A program made the position numbers and the translations under genes. The notes under the pieces were generated by a model. It saw nothing but the letters and a program-made list of their open reading frames with translations, did no database searches and was not told where the DNA came from. This document shows, one piece after another, positions 35,400-46,959 of a DNA stretch of 64,000 bases. Source of the DNA: Brugia malayi. Its lineage: Eukaryota > Nematoda > Chromadorea > Rhabditida > Onchocercidae. How positions within the stretch are numbered: position 1 is the stretch's first letter; the number at the start of each line of letters is the position of its first letter. The stretch is taken from contig NW_025062478.1 in assembly GCF_000002995.4 (NCBI RefSeq), forward strand, positions 12,210,001-12,274,000, given 5' to 3'.

Positions 35400-37621
35400 A
35401 TGTTTCATTTCGCAGGTGGTTCAACGGAGGGAACAATTCCGCATCCAAGCAATACGCAAATCTCTAAAGTGCAGGTAATTGTATTTCTTTATGTTTTTCT
35501 TCTGTAATCTACTAGTCTAGCTATTAGAATATTAGCGAATAGAATATTCTTTTTTTTTTGTAACATTTTTTTTTCGAAGATTTGTAAAAAATGTTTCTGT
35601 TCGTTTTTCTCAAGTTTTTACGGAGTGAAATAATGACTACTGGAAATTTGAATTTTCTTTTAGTTTGGCTTTTTACACAAATGAGACGTTCAGACAATAT
35701 TTAGGAGAATGAAAAATGTCTGTTAAAGTTTTATATTAGCTGAGATCTCAGCTGTGTTTGGTGATTGGTTAAGGCCAGTGCTCCCTCAGAAAGGAAGATT
35801 GTTTGATTTCGCCTTCCCCCTCTACGTTTATCATTCGTTGTGGATGGACATTGCCATTATTATTACTATTATATAGATTGTCGGTCCAGTATATTTTTGT
35901 TTAGTTGTTGTTCTGTTGAGGCAGTGCTTATTTTTTATGTTCTCTTTAACTACTTTTATTTCAGTTTTCACCAGATGATAATGGCCAGTTGCTTGCAGTT
36001 TCAAGTTGGGAAGGTACTGTCCGCATTTATCATTTTCCTGCTGGTCCAGTTACTGCACTCGAGAAGCGAATATATACACATGCTAAGCCCGTTTTAGCAT
36101 GCACTTTCTTTGTGAGTTATTACACTTTCGATGCATTGGTAATCTAGTATGTAGTGCTTTTGATCAAAGCAAAGTCTAATGAAAACTATGTCTTTTGCAG
36201 AGTAAAAATGATATTGCAAGTGGTGGTCTAGATAACTTAATTAAAACGTATAACATGGAGAGCGGTGTTGAATGTGTTTTGGGACATCATGAAGCACCTG
36301 TGCGGTGCCTAGAATATTGCAAAGAACACAACCTGGTAGCTTCAGGAGGATGGGATTCTGCAGTAATGGTGAGTGGATTAAATATGTTGATATCAGAAAA
36401 ATGGGATTATATATTTTCAATTTTTGTTAATTTATAACTTAAATACAAGGAACTACTGAGCCAATTGAAGAGGGTTTGAGATTTATTCAAAACGAAAATA
36501 TGGAACGGAAAATAAACTGTTTATTGTTAAATTCTATCAGTGTCTTTTGTTCAGTTATGGGACCCACGGTCAAAAAGTTCTGCTGGGTTTGGAAATAATG
36601 GAGATAAAGTTTATGCAATGGATGTACACGGCAATCGGATTCTCGTTGGTACAAAAGATCGTAAAATAATTGTATGGGATGTGCGCAATCTTGGTGAACC
36701 TGAGCAGATACGTGACAGTCCACTTAAAGTACTTTTACTGCTTATTTTTGACTTAATTTATAATATTTACTGATTATTGCCATTGGTACAAAGCTTTGTT
36801 TTTTTGTAATTCGGTTTTAGAAAGTATCGATAGTCATGAACAAATATCTTTAGTTACATTTCAATTATGCCTTTCTTGGCTCCTTATCGGTATGCCGCGA
36901 GTGTTTTAAAGTTTTCTCTTTTCAGTTTCAAACGCGAGCTGTAAAATGTTTTCCAAATGGCGAAGCTTTTGTTGTTGCTTCTATTGAAGGGCGTGTGGCA
37001 GTGGAATATTTTGATATGTCAGCAGAAGTTCAGAAAAACAAATATGCTTTTAAATGTCACCGTGAAAAGGATGAATCTGGTACCGAAATGATATACCCTG
37101 TAAACTGCATCGATTTTCATCCCATACATAACACTTTTGTTACTGGAGGTATGTTGCAGTTTATGAAAGTGAACAACATTTTTGTTGTTACGGAAACCGG
37201 GCTAGTCCAATAGCCAAATTACACTTATGTAAGAAGAAAAAAATAGTTAATAGCACTTATGTAGGAATACTTGTTTTCAGGTTCGGATGCACTTGTAAAT
37301 ATTTGGGATCCATTTAACAGGAAACGAATATGTCAACTGCATAAGTTCGTTTATCTATTTAGTCAGCAAAGTTTTATTTACTGTATTAAATTCATTAATT
37401 TGTGGAGTAGAGAATTGCAACATTTCTAAATGCATGAAACATAATCAAAATTGTTTTTCCGGTTTCCAACAGGCATCATGAGCGTTTCATTCAATGCAAC
37501 CGGAACACAGTTAGCAATCGCAGCTTCTTATATGAATGAATTGAAAGAACGCCCTAATCCAGAACCCGAAAGTACAGTTGTAGTGAGAAAGATCACAGAT
37601 GTGGAAGCAAGGCCGAAGTGA
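35400..37621 (+). CDS. bub-3: BUB-3, WD40 spindle-assembly-checkpoint protein
   Basis: Exons 35400-35474, 35965-36111, 36201-36368, 36555-36728, 36926-37148, 37281-37344 and 37462-37621. The protein is a WD40 propeller of about 330 residues. It matches the BUB3 family from VQFSPDDNGQLLAVSSWEGT through LVASGGWDSAVMLWDPR, ILVGTKDRKIIVWDVRN, YPVNCIDFHPIHNTFVTGG and ALVNIWDPFNRKRICQLH, ending QLAIAASYMNE and DVEARPK. BUB3 docks on phosphorylated KNL1 at unattached kinetochores and recruits BUB1 and BUBR1/MAD3 to delay anaphase. The start is supported by an in-frame TGA 9 nt upstream. The last intron is odd: the family-conserved HKFPTGIMSVSFN is recovered only if exon 7 begins at 37462, after CCG rather than AG; the canonical AG at 37471-37472 would shift the frame and truncate the last blade. 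Confidence 0.92.
35752..35826 (+). other. tRNA-like degenerate sequence in bub-3 intron 1
   Basis: TGGTGATTGGTTAAGGCC resembles the A box and D arm of a Leu/Ser-type tRNA, and about 30 nt later TGTTTGATTTCGCC resembles a decayed B box. An anticodon stem and a full acceptor stem cannot be closed, so a functional tRNA is not claimed. It may be a tRNA pseudogene or a tRNA-derived fragment. The segment is less AT-rich than the surrounding intron. Confidence 0.2.
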
Positions 37622-37719
37622 TATATTTCTTTTAATTTTCACAATCTGTTATTTATGAATTATCGAATGATATCTGTTACTTATGAATTATCACATACGG
37701 CAATTATACTCAGTGAAGC

Positions 37720-38728
37720 TCATGTCAAAGTGACTTTGAATGTGTTTTGCCATGGTGCTGACCAAACTTCTATTTTGAATTGCTGAAAAAATTCGTAATT
37801 TCGATAGCTAAAGAGTAATGAATCATGTTAAGACGACGGAATGAATAATTGCCGGTTTTTTTTCTCATTTGTTAAATTTTTTGACCCTGCAGTTCATTTT
37901 TTGTTTTCTTGATAAATGGATTTGCAAGCAAGAGTTTCAAAGGATGAAACTTTTGTTTTTTGAAGCTGTTAAATTTTGAGTTAGATAACAAAAATGTTTG
38001 AATGGCACATATTTTACCTTTGTCGGTTTACTGCTGTCGATAGTACATTTCATTGGATTCATTCCAACAGCACCCTGCAGAATAAATGGTTTTGAAGATC
38101 TTTAGATGTTTAGTTGATAAAATATGAGTCAGAACATTACACTCATAAGTGAGATGGTGACATGTGATAAATCTGAACAGGTAATTCAAGTTCATTACCT
38201 TCTTTTTAGACTCATGTCTCATTGCATGTGCTTGAAAACGAGGACTTCTATGGAGCATGGGAATACTACTCAGTGAAGAAAATCAGAATTCGTATTTGTA
38301 AGACTCATATATTCACGCAATATTCGAATAAATGTGAAGACTCGCCTTTCTACAGGTGGTCGGTGCAGCAAGAATTGTGAGGTAGTATTTGATTCCGGCC
38401 ACCACCTGAGTTTGAGCACTGATAACTCTCACCAATTTGTAGAGATTTCTATATCTAGTCTGGTCATTCACTTGTTCCATCGCTTTTTCTGCTACTTCCT
38501 GCAGGAAAGAAACGTTGAACATCTCTACCTTTACTTTTCTTTTAATTTCAGTTTGATATATTCTCTATTTCATCATTGATAATATAAATTTATGCATATT
38601 CATAAGAAATAATATACCTGTATTTCTTCATCATCTTCATTATATGTAGCTCTGCTTAATCGTATTTCCCTAGCAAAGCTTTTAGATATGATTAGTAACA
38701 CTGACAACCATACAATCGGGAAGAACAT
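37720..38728 (-). CDS. Secreted type-2 cystatin (cysteine protease inhibitor), 127 residues
   Basis: Exons (minus) 38728-38618, 38498-38346, 38074-38018 and 37782-37720, all phase 0. Residues 1-19 (MFFPIVWLSVLLIISKSFA) are a signal peptide. An acidic stretch follows, then the cystatin fold with the helix AEKAMEQVND, the papain-binding loop QVVAG at 68-72 and the second hairpin VWSAPW with PW at 117-118. Cys86 and Cys98 could form one disulfide; most type-2 cystatins have two. The conserved N-terminal Gly is not seen. Cystatins block papain-family cathepsins and legumain-type proteases; secreted filarial cystatins are known to affect moulting and host antigen processing. Intron 2 uses a GC donor (AAAG|GCGAGT). 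The start follows TTGCAG directly, a likely trans-splice site. The gene converges on bub-3. Family assignment is firm; I do not assign which filarial CPI it corresponds to. Confidence 0.9.
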
Positions 38729-41700
38729 CTGCAATTTACATGTTTATTTACATCTAATACGAAGGTAATTCCATCACAATTTTACGTTCAACATGGACTT
38801 TTTTTTTTTCTAGCAATGATCGAAAAGAAACTAAGTTTGTTGATCATAGGTTTGGCAATTTTCTAGTATGCGAATAAGAGTGTGACATGTCGCATAGTTT
38901 GAGGGATGTGATCCAAATTCTACATCGTAGTATCCAACTGTTCCCCATTCCATACTATGAGAATAGTAACAGTAAAATTTTGTTGAGCAGTAAATTGAAT
39001 TTTAAATAAGTGTTATTGGGTTTACTTTTTTCGTCCATAATATGCTATTTCGTAACGAAACGAATAACATAAACGACAAAAACTGATGGTAAAAGCTTTT
39101 TGGTAATGAAAATAGCGGGTTTTTTCTTTTAGTGGTGTTGCTTTTGAAATGTCAAGAAGAAAACTATTAATTAAGTTGATGAGTGCTTTTCGAGGAAAAC
39201 ATGGAATTCATTCGTTCAGTTCTTTTGTCAGTCATCATCTGAAGATTGTCAACAATACCTGAACTGTTATTCTGTTTGTGTAAGAGTGAAGTTCATCCTT
39301 TACGGAAATGTTATTGATGTGATAATGATGGAAATATTCTACTTATGATTCATATTACCTTTACATGAAATGGTCTAATTTTGAAGTACATAGTAATACA
39401 TTGCAATCATTTCAAATATCGTTTCATCAAAGTGACAGTAAATTGAAAATTTCTTCATTTATTTCTATTACCAGTATTGCCAAATTTTGTTTATTTCTTG
39501 AATTAATCTAATTCAATCATTTGTGCAAAAGAAATATAATCAATATATGCATGAATAAACAATATCAGAACACAATTTGATTAAAAATAATTAAGATCAT
39601 TAAATGTCACTTACATTGCACAGTACCTCTGATCATCTTTGCTTTTTCAATTGTCACTTATCAATCTTTTGCTCGACAATATTATCACCATGTAAATTGT
39701 CAATGTTTATTTATTATTGAGTACTTTAGGATAGCTTAAAGTTCAGATATTCTATTCCTTCAGGTATCCGTTAAGAATGAATGATTAATCAATTTTGGAC
39801 AATGTGATTTATGTGAGTTTTTGAAATTGATTACCAGCCTTGCTCTGTCTTTCTTTCACATTTGATAATTTATTTGCTGATACTTTTGATTGATTATTTT
39901 TATTTATTATCCAAAAAGTGATAATTTTTGTTCGATCTAATTACGGCTTGGTAATGATACTGAGCATCACTTTTTTATACTTGTTGTACAAATTGATTTC
40001 TAATTTTTTAATCATTGTTATGCAAATTGATTTCTGAAATAATTTATCAGTTTGTAAAATTGCTATAAATTTATTGCGTTCCATTTGCATAACTTTATTA
40101 AAATTTCAAGACTGGCTATTTTCCTATGTGATTTTGTCACCTTTGATCAGAATTACTTTATTATTCAATCAATTTGACAGTAACTTACAGGTCTATTAAG
40201 TTAATGCTAATTGATAAATCTCACTGGCTAACTTTTACACTCTAATCATTCATAAATTTAATTTAATTTTGAATATGATGTTTACAAATGTTTTAGTCTA
40301 TTCAATTTAAAAATCAAATCGTGCACCAATCTGGACATGTGCGCTTTTTGTATGCACATTGCGCATGAACTGGAATTGCAACAAAAGAAAAGTAAATGAA
40401 ATTAAAAGTAAGAAGAATATGTATGCAATTATCAAAAGAAACAAGAATTGAAATTATGCTAGAAGAGAAGAAAGACTGATTTTATCTGATTGCAAGATAA
40501 TCATCAGACAGGTAATTTTGCTTTAACGATGCAATAATTGAAATTTACGTTAGGTTTTTTACTAAAAATTTAATTATAAATAAAGATTAGTGAGACTTAG
40601 TAATTAATTCAAATTTAATATTTATTTCATGCCAGACATATTTATTAGTCTTAACTGCTGCTGCTGCTAAGCAAACGATTTCAGCATTAAAGATTCATAT
40701 TTAAAAATGGGACTGTTTGTACTCTAATGTAAATATTTATTAAAAAAAATGGTGATGCTTCTAAATGACAGGTGTATCTCTCAATCCACCTGTCATTATG
40801 AAGAGCCATCAGTTATCTTAGAATTATACATAATAAAACTTAAATTTTCTTGATTAATTAAAATAAAATCAAAAAAAAAAAAAATTTTTTTTTATTAATT
40901 ATTATTGTATCAAAATAAATAATAAAAGATTAAAAAATTCTCCATATTATAAACAATTTCAACGTTCTATAACTTTTATAAATTTTTGCCGTTGGAAAAT
41001 ACTATTGCGTTTAGATTCGACAATGACTGATGTGCTAACATAGCTTAAAAAAAATCTAAGAAGTAGCCGCACATATCATTCATAATTTTTAATTTTTATC
41101 CAAAACCCGCCTACTAAAATTCCTATAAAAAGAAATGAAATCTTTGATTTTTAATCCGAAATTCGAAATTCGAAATTCACTTCTAATTTATCAATGTTAG
41201 GAATTTTGCTTTATTAAAGTTTTTATAACGTAGACTCTCTTTCCCTGAAGCATTTAAGTTATCCGAATGAATTGGTACCTTTTTTTTTTTTTTTTTTTTT
41301 TTTTGGCTTCTCGGTTAATTATGAGAGCTGATATGATTCTATTTTTGATTTCACGAATTTTCAATTTAATTTTTTTTTTTTTTTTTTGAATTTTCAATTT
41401 AGCGTTTCATGCATAATTATTTATCAACTGTTACATATGGTAAACTTTGATAAAAATAAAATTTAGAAAAGTTTATAGTTATTATCACTTATTGCTCATT
41501 TTTAATTAACACAAAAATTAATGATAAGTAATACTGATATGAACTAATGATATTTCATTGAGATTTTAATTAACACTTCATTCTCTAGTATTAATAATAG
41601 TTGGCTATTTAGTGTTGAATTATTAACAATCAATTTATTCATTATCACTTTCATATAAGTAATTAAACTGAGCAAAATCCGTTTAAGAATTTAAAAGCAG

Positions 41701-42263
41701 AAATGATTAACTTGGATTTTAAATTTCTCAGTTCATCAAAAGTATCAGTAGCCTATCGATAATGGCAATTCATCACATAAACTGATAATTTCTTTCAAAT
41801 CAGAAATAAAAAGGCTTTTCGCCATCACAGAAAGTTTAAATGACATATGAGATTATCAGTGCGTAAGTTGATAAAAAATGAATTAATCATGAAAACATTA
41901 ATTAATCACCAAAGAATGACATTTTGATAAAGTTAGTAACATTTATGTGATAATGATTTTGGCATAATCGAACAGGCAAAGTAAACTGAAAACTAATTCA
42001 AATTTCTTATCTCTTTTAGAAGCTACTAAGCCAAAACTCATCAATAATTAAATTAAAAATTTTCTAAATAAAATTTTTCATAAATTTCGGTAAAAATTTG
42101 ATACACTAACATAGATGTATGTAAATAATTTTACAAATCAGAAAACTACGATCAATAAATCACTCTCGTAGCAGTTTTATTGGGATTTTTAAATATCTCT
42201 CGAATGAAAATTCTCGGTATTGAATCTCTCTCAATCGAATTATTAATTTAGTGTTTTTTGCAG
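38729..42263. other. Divergent interval between the two cystatin genes
   Basis: No coding exon supported. It contains the promoters of both cystatins, a hairpin at 40753-40811, a CTGCTGCTGCTG run near 40660, a triplet of GAAATTC repeats near 41159 and long T-runs at 41280 and 41373. The last 10 nt (TTTTTTGCAG) are the probable trans-splice acceptor of the plus-strand cystatin. Confidence 0.6.
40753..40811. ncRNA. Candidate pre-miRNA-like hairpin
   Basis: AATGACAGGTG (40764-40774) pairs perfectly with CACCTGTCATT (40787-40797) across a 12-nt loop. Beyond a 2x2 internal loop CTTC pairs with GAAG, and beyond a small asymmetric loop TGAT pairs with ATCA. The total of about 59 nt is in the size range of nematode miRNA precursors. 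No known miRNA seed was recognised, and neither expression nor strand can be judged. Confidence 0.3.
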
Positions 42264-43097
42264 ATGCTACAATTTATCCTTTTATTGGCAATCTTCATTA
42301 GCTCTTCCAATGCTCAGTATGAGAATGATCCGGATGTAAAGGTAAAATGATAAATGATAAACTTTCCGAAAACACTAAAATTCTAATTTGTCACTCGAAC
42401 AAAAGATGAAATCTTCAGGATGTAGTAAATGAATCAATGATGCAAATAAACGATCAATTGAGAGGTCAAAGTTTGTTTAAATTGGAAAAAATACTGAAAG
42501 CAAATGTCTTAGTAGTGCAAAGTACGATCTATAAAGTTACACTTCTTCTTGTCCCAACAACCTGTTCAAAGGTATCCTTCAATTATTTTGATTAGTGATT
42601 AGTGATTAGTCTTCAGATAAATTTCTTCTTATATTTTGCAATTTATGAAGATTTTGAAAAAATAAATGAGTTAAGCATGAATATTAAGTAGAATTTATGA
42701 TTGCTGAAATATTTATTGTATTCCAAAGTTCTCCAATTAAGCGCAAATGTAATCATAAGAAGTATATGCTACCTAAAAAATTTTTGATCATATTACTTTT
42801 TTACAGGATCAAAGAGTTCAAGATTTGTCAAGATGTCAAGTGGATAGAAGACAGGGAAAACAGGTAAGATAAACATTTCATAAATAAATATTAATGACAC
42901 TTTGAATCCCACATATCTTTTTTTTTTCATAGCAATGAGAGCAATATAATTGAATAAATTCAGGTAAATTCAAGATTGAATTTACCTGAATCAATCTTGA
43001 AGTAATGTATTTGCTATTATAATTACAATACTTTCAGAAGATTTATGCTGAAATATCAGAATCAATGACTGGTAAACTTACAGTTAAAGTTCGTTAA
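42264..43097 (+). CDS. Divergent secreted cystatin paralogue lacking the inhibitory motifs, 115 residues
   Basis: Exons 42264-42341, 42419-42571, 42807-42863 and 43038-43097. Exons 2 and 3 have exactly the lengths (153 and 57 nt) and phases of the minus-strand cystatin at 37720-38728, and sequences align (QINDQLRG vs QVNDQTRY; LLLVPTTCSK vs TILAAPTTCRK), so they are duplicates. Residues 1-17 (MLQFILLLAIFISSSNA) are a signal peptide. Cys75 and Cys87 are kept. The papain-binding QVVAG has become LVVQS, and VWSAPW is replaced by AEISESM, so PW is gone. With both contact loops changed, inhibition of papain-like proteases is unlikely. The open frame, signal peptide, canonical splice sites and disulfide argue against a pseudogene and for another role. 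The ATG directly follows TTTTTTGCAG, a likely spliced-leader acceptor. Confidence 0.8.
42958..43001. repeat. Two overlapping, mutually exclusive hairpins in a cystatin intron
   Basis: ATTCAGGTAAATTCA (42958-42972) pairs perfectly over 15 bp with TGAATTTACCTGAAT (42977-42991), loop AGAT. The overlapping TTCAAGATTGA (42969-42979) also pairs perfectly over 11 bp with TCAATCTTGAA (42991-43001). Both cannot form together. They lie in the last intron of the divergent cystatin, 36 nt before its 3' exon. Confidence 0.75.
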
Positions 43098-46000
43098 TGT
43101 GGATTGGTGTCAAAGGTCAACAGACGGCTATTCTTTTTTACTGTTTTTATAGGGTAAAAAATGCTATCATTTGTTTATTTTTCTATGTTAATCTGTATTT
43201 TTTTATGAATTTATCGTAAAAATTTGATGGAAGAAATAAAAAAAAGAAGAAAAGTAAAATGAATAAGGGAAAAAAGACTTATTGCGCTACATTAAAATTA
43301 AAAGAATACAAATAATCGATGAAAATAGATTAAACTATAAATAGAAATGAAATATTTTATTTACTATTGCTGCCTCAAAAATAAAATAAAATTTCAATTA
43401 ATTAAACAAAACTAAGTCAAACTGACATATATAAAATAAATAACTCAAATTATGAAAGTATGATTTATACATTGAAACATATGCGCTCTAGGATGTATAT
43501 ATCAAATCATGACCTATTACAAAAATACCATTGGCTGGCTATTAATACATTTGAACTGAATGTAACTTAAGTAATATAACCTAGTAATAACCTAAGTAAT
43601 AAGGTTACCAAAATTGATTAAACTTTAGGCTATTACTGGGATATGGAACGAAAATAGTGATTTTACATTCGTTATTTTAAATGATCATTATTAATTAATT
43701 ATCATTATCATTATCAATTAATTTCAAATTAGTCATAAATTTTCTTGCGAAGAAAAAGAAGAAAAAGAGCTGAATTTTATAAGTTATTTGTATAAAGTAT
43801 AAAAGTTTATATGAAATATTTGCTAGAATTATTCGCAATTACTTGTTTTGGATCAGTCAAATTCATTATTATCATTATCATATCATTGATGATTTATAAC
43901 CAAATTATGCAGGAATTAATGTTTTTCATTTCAGTCTTTCATAACTTTCAACTCTTTTAATTGCAATAGACTTACCAGTTAATTAATTTCAAATTAGTCA
44001 TAAATTTTCTTACGAAGTAAAATAGTACAAAGTGTATTTTCAAGTAATGTAAAGTTATTTTATATGCAATTAATTCTCTTTCTCAAATATTCCAATTTTA
44101 AATTTTTAGCGACTTTTATTACTGTCATAAGTAATTGTTGATAACATATCTGACTGTTATTCAGTCAGTAGTTCCAATGCAAAATAAAATAGAACTTAGC
44201 TAGAGCAAAATTTTAGTAACAAGAGAGTAAATAAATGGAAGTTTGAATAATTATTAGCACAAATGTCAATTTTAAAATGCAATAAACTTATGTGCCCTAT
44301 TAAAAAGAGTATATTGAAGTGATGTTTTCAGCAAGTGTTAAGCAATAATTACACATATGAAACTTCCGATCAGTTTATTTGGTATTTATGTGATACTTTT
44401 TTAGTGATTCATTATAAGTGATTATTAATTTTTTTTTATATTTAAAAAAGTTCAAATTAAAGTTCATCAAAAATCACAAGGTTAATTCTAATTAGAATTA
44501 CTATCTCATAACAAATATCTGATCATAATGAATTTTTTTTTCTAACTTCAAATTCTTTCATACATTTTCATCTTTAACAAATTCACTTTTTTTTTTTAAA
44601 CTGACTGCTTAGATTGTAAATGATTTAAAAATTAATCAATCAATAAAATGTTTTATTATCGATGCATTAGATATTGCCAATATGCTAACTAGAAAGATTC
44701 TCAGTGTACCATCAATCCATCCATTATTCATAATTATATTCTTCTTATGCATTTCTCCAAGGACACTTTTGGATTATTTTCGTATTTTGCATAATGCATT
44801 CTTCATTTAATGCCACGTATCTCTCAATCATTGCTTGAAAGGACGATAAAATACGATCAGTCAATCATAATCGAAGTTGAAATTTTAAAATGCAAAATGA
44901 ATCGATTTGAAACTTTATTCATTAAAAGTTATCCTCTAGATCAATTGAATAATAAATGAGCTAATAATTTATTTAATTAACTTTATGGCTTTTGTTCATT
45001 TCATTTTTGAATGGCTAATGTAGTTCCAGTTGTAGTGCAAAGCGTTACTTACATAGGTAAAAGTATGTTGTTAAACCAATATCCAGTAATTTTGATGTCA
45101 CAATGTTTTGTCATTTCTAGCATCTATTGTCACCACAAATAAGTAATAAATTATTTTACATTATAATTTTTCATCTAATCCTTTGTGGAGAATATAAATA
45201 GAAATGACTGAAATTTTCATTTGTATTATAAAAGCCAAACAAATAATAAACATATCTAACCTATTTGAACTATTTGACAACTTGCAAATTTAATTGTTGC
45301 TTTGGAGAATTGGAAAAAAAGTTTTTTTTTTTTCAAAAATATTTCAATAATGAAGGTTAATAAGCAATAAGTTACTAATCATCTGGGCTAACTTTAAATT
45401 AGAAATTTTTTGAGTGATAGTTACAATAAGAGAACAAACATTGAAAACTTTATCAATTCAATCAACAATTCATCTTTAAAATAAGTGATACTATTGTTCG
45501 TGCTGAATTGAACAATTTTTAAGTAAAACAATTGAACAATTTAGTCTGATAACACTGAGTTATAAATGCTTTATCCAATTTATTAGCAAAATGATAAATG
45601 ATAGAAGTGATCAACAGAGTGATAAGCTATAGCAATGATCAATCACCATTTTATCATTTATTTACAGAAACAATTTAATACTTTTAAATTTCAAAAAGTA
45701 ATGAACAATACAACAGTTTATTAATACTTATAGTTTTAGCTTGCTTAACTTCTGCTTCTGATTCTGATTCTATTATTCCACTCATTTTTTTTTTTTTTTT
45801 TGTGCTTACTTTTAGCAACTTTTTAATTTTTGGATAATTATTTACTTAAGAATTTGACGCCTAGATTGATCTGTTGAAAATTTTTTGATTTGTTTCCTCA
45901 TTTAATGTTTAAATGGAATTAATTCTTAGTGGCACTAATAATTATGTTAAATAACTTTAGAATCATACTTCAAAAGCGTAAACAAAAATTGCAATATCAG

Positions 46001-46854
46001 ATTGAATTCACTAATTAACACTATAATTCATGAGTGGAAGGAGTTGGTCTGTTTTAAAATTTCATGAAAAACGAAGAGAAAGTATAGGAATGAATTTTTT
46101 GACAAATGATGGAAAAATATTTTGGAAGAAATAAAATGTTAAGTTGAATATAACAGGACGATATTCTCAGAGTATTTCTATACTTACAGAAATTTCGAAA
46201 ATTAAGATGTAGTTGAAAATTTGTGAAAATCACTTATTTATGAAATGAATCATTCATTTCTAATATGAATTCCATATTTTTCATTAATTTAATAAAAGAA
46301 GGTGTCAAATATCAAATGAAAAATTTTTCACATTCCTCAAATTTCAGTGATTAAAGTCCGATAAAATTCCATTAAATGATACATGACGAAAATTAATTAA
46401 TTAATTGGTTGTCAACTTTTTCGGAACCCAATATGTTAGTCTTGCTTTGATTCAAATATTTTAAACATTGAGCAAAATCATCCTTAAATTTCTTTTCGAA
46501 ATGCTCAGTTATTTAATAATTACAACTTTTTTTTTTCGAATTTAAAAAAAAAATTAAAAAATTCATTAAAGCTATTCATTTCATTTTCTTGAAGTTTTCA
46601 AGCTTTTACATTTTTTAATTTGATAAATTACAGTAAAATAAAAAATAAAAGGTTATTGGTTATTTATTTGATGAATTTAATGAATTACAGTAAAAAATTA
46701 AAAAAACGAAAAGGAAAAAAAAGGGTTACTGTAATCAGATGAATTATGATCGATTTAATAAATTACTTTTATCTTCCATATTTTTTAGAATTATATTTAA
46801 ATAAAGAATAAACATTGAAATAGATAATGGGTCATATATCTAACCCATTGGAAT
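43098..46854. other. Non-coding AT-rich stretch after the divergent cystatin
   Basis: No exon supported. A near-perfect 37-bp direct duplication lies at 43716-43752 and 43981-44017 (one mismatch), with ATTATCATTATCAT-type runs nearby. Otherwise A/T homopolymers and short low-complexity sequence. Confidence 0.6.
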
Positions 46855-46928
46855 AGGTAAATTCTCATACAGCTAACCCACTGAAACAGGTAAATTCTCA
46901 TACAACTAACCCACTGAAACAGGTAAAG
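46855..46928. repeat. Short tandem repeat, 33-bp unit
   Basis: Two nearly identical 33-bp copies (46855-46887 and 46888-46920) start AGGTAAATTCTCATAC and contain CTAACCCACTGAAAC. A partial, more diverged copy precedes them from about 46832, and the first bases of a further copy follow to 46928. Confidence 0.8.
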
Positions 46929-46959
46929 TTCCTCTAATCTACCTCTAACCCATTTCTCC

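Noticed and set aside
38151..38244. Frame near 38.2 kb as exon 3 of the intact cystatin
   Set aside because: Its phase does not fit exon 2, and a better exon at 38074-38018 has exactly the length and Cys position of the paralogue's exon 3.
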